Assembly (NCBI GenBank): GCA_017555925.1
Contig: JAFZFL010000163.1
Coordinates: forward strand, 1-7,496
DNA length: 7,496 nucleotides
Reading direction: 5' to 3'
DNA from: Bacteroidales bacterium
GTDB lineage: Bacteria; Bacteroidota; Bacteroidia; Bacteroidales; UBA932
In this document: positions 1 through 5,544 of the stretch, piece after piece
Numbering within the stretch: position 1 is the stretch's first letter
Layout of the letters: each line of letters opens with the position of its first letter
The notes under the pieces: model-generated
The model's database searches: none
Seen by the model: the letters and a program-made list of their open reading frames with translations, nothing else
Told to the model about the DNA's origin: nothing
Program-made: the position numbers and the translations under genes

Positions 1-491
1 CTTTGGGAGATACTAAGGCTGATTATAAAGTATCCTTTAGTGACGTAGTTGTAGCAAATGACGGGGGAATAGTTAGTTTGACAGTTTCGACTAATTATGA
101 AACCGCTGGAAACAGCATGCTACTATTGCCTCATACTACTGCAACAACAGCTTGGACTCCAGCTACAGGTAGCCAAACTGAAACAGAATTTGATGGTACT
201 TATATTGCTGTAAATTGTAAAATTTACAATATTGCTGGAGATGCTTATGCTAATACTGATGTGATGTTGCATAATGGTTGGGCTATTATACCAGTATCAT
301 TTACTTGGAAGCCAGGTAAAAGATATATTTACACTATAGTATTTGGCAATAATAATGGTGGTACTGATGGTGGTAATAAAGATAATCCAGAGCCTGGTAA
401 AGATCCTGTATTGTTGCCTATCGATTACACAGTAACAGTTGATGATTTTGATAGAATTAATGTTGATGGTCTTGTTATGAAACAAGATTAA
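1..491 (+). CDS. Fimbrillin family protein, C-terminal part (5' end outside window)
   Basis: This is the last 162 or so codons of a gene that enters from the left edge. The first complete codon is at position 3 and the stop is TAA at 489-491. The frame is open to the edge, so the TTG at position 3 is not a credible start. The segment reads as the C-terminal beta-sandwich of a Bacteroidales fimbrillin (FimA/Mfa-like pilin). A hydrophobic LLLPHTT strand occupies the place of the usual 'MPQ' strand. It is followed by an IAVNCKIYN strand, then FTWKPGKRYIYTIVFG, the typical penultimate strand of these pilins. A flexible Gly/Asn/Asp linker follows, and then the closing strand PVLLPIDYTVTVDDF. In this family such subunits are exported as lipoproteins, proteolytically trimmed and polymerised by strand exchange at the cell surface. 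The lipobox would lie upstream and cannot be seen. The family assignment is firm; whether it is the major stalk subunit is not known. Confidence 0.85.
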   Translation, partial: LGDTKADYKVSFSDVVVANDGGIVSLTVSTNYETAGNSMLLLPHTTATTAWTPATGSQTETEFDGTYIAVNCKIYNIAGDAYANTDVMLHNGWAIIPVSFTWKPGKRYIYTIVFGNNNGGTDGGNKDNPEPGKDPVLLPIDYTVTVDDFDRINVDGLVMKQD

Positions 492-513
492 TCAGACACT
501 TAGCTGATTTTTT
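490..513 (+). terminator. Weak terminator-like hairpin with T-tract after fimbrillin gene
   Basis: AATCAG at 490-495 pairs with CTGATT at 504-509 across an 8-base loop, and the right arm runs into a T-run at 508-513. The stem starts inside the TAA stop of the upstream gene. The geometry is that of an intrinsic terminator, but the 6-bp stem is AT-rich and weak. It may act together with the stronger hairpin just downstream. Confidence 0.35.
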
Positions 514-516
514 AAG

Positions 517-544
517 TCGGAAGGGGTTGAATGTCCCCTTCCGA
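517..544 (+). terminator. Strong GC-rich hairpin between genes 1 and 2
   Basis: TCGGAAGGGG at 517-526 is perfectly complementary to CCCCTTCCGA at 535-544, with an 8-base loop (527-534). Its position 25 bases after a stop codon and 66 bases before the next start suggests transcription termination, attenuation or mRNA 3'-end protection. It lacks a following T-tract; the T-run lies on its 5' side. It is therefore not a textbook rho-independent terminator on either strand. The structure is certain and its role is inferred. Confidence 0.5.
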
Positions 545-610
545 TTACTATAAAAGAGGGGGAGGTTTGTGGGGATAATTTGAGGCATAAAGTCAGAAGA
601 TCCAATTACT

Positions 611-2131
611 ATGTTAAGAATAATCTCTAAGGTTGTTGTCAAACTCTATATTGCTGTTGCTTTGGTGGCGGTGATTGCGGTTTCGTGCCAGAAGCAGGAG
701 GAGCAGGCTTTGGCGGAGAGTGGAGATGAGATTGTTTTTAATGTGGAGATGAATGATGGATTTGCATTGAAATCCGCAGGTGAAAATAGTGGAGAGAGCG
801 GTTATGCTTCAAGAGAATTTTTTCTTTGCTCTTTTGGGACGGATTCTGTATGTATGACTCTCTCGGAGGGGGCAAATTCTGTAAAGTGGGCTAATGATCC
901 CGATACATTGGATGTGGGTACAAAGGGTGCCCCAATTGAAGACCCGTCGGGAGGAGACGCTTATGCTCTCAAGGAGTTTTGGATCTCTGCATTGTTGGAT
1001 GACGGCTCGCTCTATTTTCCTGAAACAAATTTTGAAATTAGTGGAAGTGAGGCTATTAATAGCCAACGTTATTGGCCGGAGGATGAGGCTCTGAATTTTT
1101 ATGCGTATGCTCCGGAGGAGGCGAAAAAAGGAGTGGAGGGGTTGGACTATTCATTTGCAAATGGTAAGTTGAAGGGCTCTTTCTCCTATTCGATGCCTGT
1201 AGATAATGTGGAGGGTAATGATGCTGAGATTCTTCCGGATTACATTTACACTATTGTAAGTGGAAAAACAAAAACAAAAGAGAGTGTGGGACTGGTTTTT
1301 CATCATGCCTTTTCTGCAATCTGTTTTAAGGTGGGTTCTATGCCCGAGAATGTGCAAGTAACCCATATTGCTTTGAGAAATATCTTCTCAGAAGGAGTTT
1401 GCAGCTTTGAGGAGAACGATGAGACAGGAATTTATTTTAATTGGACCGGACAGGCAGAATTGAAGGATTTTGTTCAATCTTTGAATGTACAGGTTGATGG
1501 CGCATCATCTTCTGGGGAGGCTTTGACAACTAAGGAGCAGACATTTATGGTGGTGCCGCAGACTTTGCCGGAGGATGCGGAGATAGAGATAGGTTTTACA
1601 ATTAATGGGGCTGAACGTTCTCTGTCAAAGAAAATTAAAGAGGTTAATCCCAAATGGGAGGCCGATAAAAAATATATCTACTCAATCTCTATTCAGAGCG
1701 ACCTTGTTGATATTGAAGTTACAGATGAGGTTGCCGGTGCGGTTAAGAGTAATGTAAAGATAACTAATACAGGAAATATTCCCGTATATATAAGGGCAAT
1801 GGTTGTGGGGTATTGGAGTGTGGGCAATTATATTGTGTCGGCATGGAAAGATACCGACGGCACTTTTGTCTATTCATCTGCCTGGAGCAATTACTGGATA
1901 AAGGGAGCAGATGGCTTCTATTATTATAAATATCCACTTTTGCCCGACAAAACACCAACTGTTCCAATTTTTGACAGTTACACCTTGCAGGCGCCACCTC
2001 CGTATGCACGGGCAAGTTTGCAGCTGAATGTTATGTCGCAGGCTGTAGATGCGTCTACCATCAATGATGCTTCATGGCCTTGGCCAGTTAAAATAGCCGA
2101 TGGGCTTGTTGAAGATCCTGAACAATTGTAA
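611..2131 (+). CDS. Fimbrillin-like lipoprotein with TasA/camelysin-like C-terminal domain
   Basis: A 506-residue protein. The ATG at 611 directly begins a type II signal peptide: K7 and K11, a hydrophobic stretch, then a lipobox ending AVS-C26, giving a lipidated Cys26. The residues after it (QKQEEQ) resemble Bacteroidetes lipoprotein surface-export signals. The body matches the Mfa-like/fimbrillin fold: a TKGA strand (104-107), RYWPEDEALNFYAYAP (153-168), LVFHHAFSAICFKVG (228-242), TFMVVPQTLP (311-320) and KWEADKKYIYSI (348-359). Residues about 375-500 form an extra domain with VKITNTGNIPVYIRAMVV (382-399), then WIKGADGFYYYKYPLLP (429-445) and LNVMSQAVDAS. This pattern recalls TasA/camelysin-type beta-sandwiches ('NTG..P.YIR', 'DG.YYYKK', 'AQA..A'). 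The hairpin region lies upstream and the beta-helix gene begins 13 bases after the stop, so the two are probably co-transcribed. A surface-exposed anchor, adaptor or tip subunit is inferred; the fimbrillin assignment is secure and the second domain is likely. Confidence 0.85.
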   Translation: MLRIISKVVVKLYIAVALVAVIAVSCQKQEEQALAESGDEIVFNVEMNDGFALKSAGENSGESGYASREFFLCSFGTDSVCMTLSEGANSVKWANDPDTLDVGTKGAPIEDPSGGDAYALKEFWISALLDDGSLYFPETNFEISGSEAINSQRYWPEDEALNFYAYAPEEAKKGVEGLDYSFANGKLKGSFSYSMPVDNVEGNDAEILPDYIYTIVSGKTKTKESVGLVFHHAFSAICFKVGSMPENVQVTHIALRNIFSEGVCSFEENDETGIYFNWTGQAELKDFVQSLNVQVDGASSSGEALTTKEQTFMVVPQTLPEDAEIEIGFTINGAERSLSKKIKEVNPKWEADKKYIYSISIQSDLVDIEVTDEVAGAVKSNVKITNTGNIPVYIRAMVVGYWSVGNYIVSAWKDTDGTFVYSSAWSNYWIKGADGFYYYKYPLLPDKTPTVPIFDSYTLQAPPPYARASLQLNVMSQAVDASTINDASWPWPVKIADGLVEDPEQL

Positions 2132-2144
2132 TTGATTAACCATT

Positions 2145-5100
2145 ATGGGTAGAGTAATGAAATATCATATAAGGTGTGTATTGTTGCTTATGACAGCAAT
2201 GCTCTCTTCCTTTTTTGTTGTTGCACAAACGCAGGATGGAAGTGCCGAGTATCCATATTTGGTTGGCTATTATGATGGAGTAAAGGTAGATTATTATCAG
2301 TGGGCAGAAAGCAGTTATGGTACTGCTGGAACAGAGACGCACTTTAAACTTACTCATGATGTCTGGATAAGTCTTGCTGCCAATTCTGAAAGTGGCAGAT
2401 ACCAGACGATGAACATTAATGCAGGCACTGTGGTGTTGGATTTGAATGGCTATGAATTGAGGCTTATTGCTCCTACAGATGGAAGTGCAAATCCTGTAAT
2501 GTTCAATGTGACTGGCGGTGCCAGATTTATATTGAAATCTTCAGGTGAAAATGGAGCAAGTGGAAGATTGGTGGGTTGTGGTGGAGCAGCAATGTCGGAA
2601 CCTGCAGTTGTGGTAAATGCAAGCTCTTTTCTTTTGGAAAGCGGTTCGATTGATAATTTTTTGCAGCCTAATACAGCCAATGATTGGGGTGGTGCTGTTT
2701 ATGTGGCAAATGGTAGTGTGTTTGAGATGCAGGGTGGAAGTATAAGGAACAGCGGTTTTATGAATAACGGCGGTTATTTGACGCAAGGTGGTGGCGTATA
2801 TGTTCAGGCAGGTGCAGTAATGAGGTTCAGCGGAGGAACAATTTCTGGATGTAGTGCCCGTGAAGGTGGCGGAGTTTTTCTGGAGGGACCAACAACAAAT
2901 ATATATGAGGCAGATGATGCTCAAGCAGGTCTAACTATGAGCGGTTCTGCCCTTATTTCAGGATGTTCTGCAGCATATAGGGGTGGAGGTGTATATGTAG
3001 GTGCAACTGCAGATTACAGGAACAAGTTCAATATGTATGGAGGTTCAATTTCTGAGTGTACGGCAGTAAGTAATGGCGGCTGTGGAGTCTTTAGCAGTGG
3101 AATTGTGAATATGACCGGAGGAACCATTACAAGAAACAGACCAGGTGTGGAGTATTATACAATTAACGGAGATTTATATGCGCCAGACTATAATAATGCT
3201 AAGGTAATGGATTCCGGCTATCCGTATGGCGGAGGTATATGTCTTCAAGGTTTGAGTGGAAGCAGCCAGCCAAGTGTCTTTACAATGAATGGCGGTTCTA
3301 TTGATGGTAATGTGGCCAGTTCAGGCGGTGGAATTATGGCATACACCAATTCAAGGTTATATATCCTTGGTGACTCTAAGGTAATGAACAATCACGCAAT
3401 AGGCAGTGGAGGAACTGGTAATGGTGGAGGCATATATGTTCAGAGTTCAGATTTTAATATAAGCAGCGGCATAATTAGTGGTAATTCTGCACGCAGGTAT
3501 GGTGGGGGTGTGAATGTGAATGCTTATCCCGATGATAATGCATCGCTTACATTAAGCGGTACTTGTGCAATTCTTAATAATACCGGTGGCCACGGAGGCG
3601 GAATCTCTCAGGAGGCAGGAAACTGTACCTTGAATATAAATAGTGAGAGTGTGCGAATAACAGGTAATATGGCGCGTGGAATTGCTGCTACAATTGCTGA
3701 GACATTTAAGAATGATACAACGTCAATGGTAGATAGCACAGCGTATAATTGTTATCTTGAAGGTGGCCACGGAGGTGGAATATTTATAGAGAAAGGTGAT
3801 ATAAATATATCAGCAGGTGTTATAGAGTCAAATAAGGCCGGCGGATCTGGTGGCGGTATTTCTATACGTGGTGTGCGTGTTGCAGGAAATATCAATCTGA
3901 ATATGACAGGTGGTTCCATTTCAAATAATATTTCAAACTGTTTTGGCAACTATCCAAATTATACAAAGTTTGAGGGTGAGACTTTTCAACCACAGCCGGC
4001 TGCGGGTGGTGGAATAGATATTTATGCAAGAAGCACAACTAAGAATGCCATTACAGTTGAATCAACAATTGCTTCTGGAGTTATCTTGGGGAATAAATCT
4101 TCCAATGGAGCAGGTGTAAGTATTTTTACAGATGATAATAGCAGCGCCGTTTTAGAACTTGGTAGAACTGTGGGATCTGCCAGCTTGAATATTGTTGGCA
4201 ATATGGCAACGCAGAACGGTGGTGGAGTTTATCTTGCTAAGGGAGATATAAAGATGTATGGAGGTCATATAGAGAATAATAGCTCCCAGAATGGCGGTGG
4301 AATATGTCTTGAAAATGGTTCCATTGAGATAGCTGGCAGCAATAGTAATATCCAAAATAATATTGCCGAACAGTTTGGCGGAGGAGTGTATGTGTGGAAT
4401 GATGTTGTGGGTGGAACGCCTAAAAGTGTTACATTTTCCGGTGGAGTGATAACTGGAAACAGAGCCTATAATGGAGGAGGTATTAGCGTATACGGAAATA
4501 TAGACATCCATGCAACCGATGTAATAGTGAGGAGTAATGTTGCAAATAATGGTGGCGGAATCTATATGTTGAATGATGGCAAAGGGTCTACGAGTATGGT
4601 GTACAATGGCGGTCTGGTAACCAATAACAGTGCTTCTGGCATTCTCAAAAGTACTATTGAAACTGCTTATGACAACGATGCCAACAACTTGGGTGTGGGT
4701 GGCGGAGTATATCTTGCCAAGGGTACATCTCTTGAGTTTCAGGTTGAAGAGGGAAGCCCGTTGGGTTTGTATGGAAATATTGCAAATACTGCTGCAGATG
4801 AGGTCTTTGCAAATGGTGTAAACACTACTTTGGTGCTTCCTAATGTGAATAATATGGATTTGCAGGATTATCACGTTGTAGCGGGAGAGTTGTATTGGGT
4901 AGAGGATTATGTTAATGGAGATACCCAATATAACATGGGTACTAAGGTGGATGGTGAGCTGTCGGGAGATAAGGTGTTCAGGTACAGGACAGCGTTCCTT
5001 GATATGAATTTCAGCGCAATCCATAAGATTAAATTGGAAGAGAATGAGCATACCAGAACATATACAGATACTTATGTTTGCCTTGCAATAGGTTATGATC

Positions 5101-5507
5101 TTTTTGTCGTAAATCTTATTAAGAAGGGTTTGAAGCTGGGTGAGAGTGCCCTTTTTGATATTTCATATAAGAAGAACGGTGTCTGGAGCAGTTATGGTAC
5201 AATTTCATTGCCATGTTTGTCTTCTGAGGAGGTAGGCGATGCCGGTGTTACTGGAAAATTGGTTTTGCCTGCAGGTGTATGGAAATTTGAAGAGAATCAG
5301 AATTGGAGCGGATGGAAATATGATTTGCAAAGCATAATTGATTCTGAGGGGGCAAGTGTGGATATGAGTGAAGGTGTGCTTGTCAATTCAGTAAGAAGTG
5401 AAGCATTGAAAGAAATTGGAGGTTTTAAGTATATTTTTACCAATGTTAGAAAGGATATAACTGTAAAATCTGATGAGGCTGTGAAGCCAAATAATTTGAA
5501 GGAATAA
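2145..5507 (+). CDS. Large secreted right-handed beta-helix protein, putative adhesin
   Basis: A 1120-residue protein. The N-terminus is a Sec type I signal peptide: R10, a hydrophobic stretch at 12-26 and probable cleavage after VVA27. There is no lipobox Cys. The ATG at 2145 is used here; an in-frame ATG at 2157 (Met5, MKYHIR) would give an equally good signal peptide. Residues about 60-180 form an N-terminal cap, including NINAGTVVLDLNGYEL (90-105), the entry coil typical of these helices. Residues about 181-860 contain about 20 coils with GG[GA][VI]-type turns, alternating with 'M.GGSI..N.A' strands, as in pectin-lyase-like and chlamydial Pmp-like repeats. No polysaccharide-lyase active site could be assigned, so binding is more likely than catalysis. 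Residues about 986-1112 look like a Cna-B/prealbumin-like beta-sandwich (GLKLGESALFDISY, then FKYIFTNVRKDITV). There is no beta-barrel, LPXTG or evident type IX sorting domain, so surface attachment is unexplained. Tandem TAA TAG stops end the gene. The beta-helix fold is confident; the adhesin role is inferred. Confidence 0.85.
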   Translation: MGRVMKYHIRCVLLLMTAMLSSFFVVAQTQDGSAEYPYLVGYYDGVKVDYYQWAESSYGTAGTETHFKLTHDVWISLAANSESGRYQTMNINAGTVVLDLNGYELRLIAPTDGSANPVMFNVTGGARFILKSSGENGASGRLVGCGGAAMSEPAVVVNASSFLLESGSIDNFLQPNTANDWGGAVYVANGSVFEMQGGSIRNSGFMNNGGYLTQGGGVYVQAGAVMRFSGGTISGCSAREGGGVFLEGPTTNIYEADDAQAGLTMSGSALISGCSAAYRGGGVYVGATADYRNKFNMYGGSISECTAVSNGGCGVFSSGIVNMTGGTITRNRPGVEYYTINGDLYAPDYNNAKVMDSGYPYGGGICLQGLSGSSQPSVFTMNGGSIDGNVASSGGGIMAYTNSRLYILGDSKVMNNHAIGSGGTGNGGGIYVQSSDFNISSGIISGNSARRYGGGVNVNAYPDDNASLTLSGTCAILNNTGGHGGGISQEAGNCTLNINSESVRITGNMARGIAATIAETFKNDTTSMVDSTAYNCYLEGGHGGGIFIEKGDINISAGVIESNKAGGSGGGISIRGVRVAGNINLNMTGGSISNNISNCFGNYPNYTKFEGETFQPQPAAGGGIDIYARSTTKNAITVESTIASGVILGNKSSNGAGVSIFTDDNSSAVLELGRTVGSASLNIVGNMATQNGGGVYLAKGDIKMYGGHIENNSSQNGGGICLENGSIEIAGSNSNIQNNIAEQFGGGVYVWNDVVGGTPKSVTFSGGVITGNRAYNGGGISVYGNIDIHATDVIVRSNVANNGGGIYMLNDGKGSTSMVYNGGLVTNNSASGILKSTIETAYDNDANNLGVGGGVYLAKGTSLEFQVEEGSPLGLYGNIANTAADEVFANGVNTTLVLPNVNNMDLQDYHVVAGELYWVEDYVNGDTQYNMGTKVDGELSGDKVFRYRTAFLDMNFSAIHKIKLEENEHTRTYTDTYVCLAIGYDLFVVNLIKKGLKLGESALFDISYKKNGVWSSYGTISLPCLSSEEVGDAGVTGKLVLPAGVWKFEENQNWSGWKYDLQSIIDSEGASVDMSEGVLVNSVRSEALKEIGGFKYIFTNVRKDITVKSDEAVKPNNLKE
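2685..4722 (+). repeat. About 20 degenerate in-frame beta-helix coil repeats
   Basis: The turn motif GG[GA][VI] plus two or three hydrophobic residues recurs about 20 times, from WGGAVYV (residue 181) to VGGGVYL (about 851). Variants include GGCGVF and NGAGVSI. Spacing varies from about 20 to 60 residues. DNA identity between copies is low apart from short patches, such as a 14-base exact match between 3585-3598 and 3762-3775. The repeats therefore look old and are conserved as protein, not recently amplified. Confidence 0.8.
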
Positions 5508-5510
5508 TAG

Positions 5511-5544
5511 AGTTTAACTGCATAATTAAGTTTAATAGCATAAT
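5511..5544 (+). repeat. 18-base-period tandem duplication in the leader of the last gene
   Basis: AGTTTAACTGCATAAT (5511-5526) is repeated as AGTTTAATAGCATAAT (5529-5544), 14 of 16 bases identical at an offset of 18. The second copy supplies the first two bases of the ATG at 5543; the first copy ends in AATT where the second gives AATG. The two copies fill nearly the whole gap between the beta-helix gene and the final lipoprotein gene. The AT-rich, SD-less leader is typical of Bacteroidota translation starts. Confidence 0.6.

Noticed and set aside
566..582. Bacteroides-type promoter (TTTG at 566-569 with ATAATTTG at 575-582)
   Set aside because: The -7 element mismatches TAnnTTTG at its first two bases. 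The gap of 5 bases is far too short for the usual spacing of about 19-21, so no promoter could be supported.
492..610. Invertible (phase-variable) promoter, common at Bacteroidales surface loci
   Set aside because: The only inverted repeat has an 8-base loop, no distant paired repeats flank a promoter, and no recombinase gene is present.
2541..2924. Antisense open frame of 127 codons
   Set aside because: It is a shadow of the same glycine-rich repeats, with no supporting leader or domain.
4152..5051. Long antisense open frame (299 codons) opposite the beta-helix gene
   Set aside because: It has no signal peptide or recognisable motif and lies wholly inside a convincing sense gene with repeats. 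Its composition (rich in Ile, Ser, Thr, His) is what the reverse complement of Gly/Asn/Val-rich repeats gives.
2145..5507. Autotransporter or chlamydial-type polymorphic outer-membrane protein
   Set aside because: The coils are similar, but the C-terminus is a small soluble beta-sandwich with no beta-barrel strands and no terminal aromatic signature.
2145..5507. Polysaccharide lyase or glycosidase with a beta-helix fold
   Set aside because: No catalytic signature could be recognised. The glycine-turn repeat style is that of adhesin-like helices, not of enzymes.
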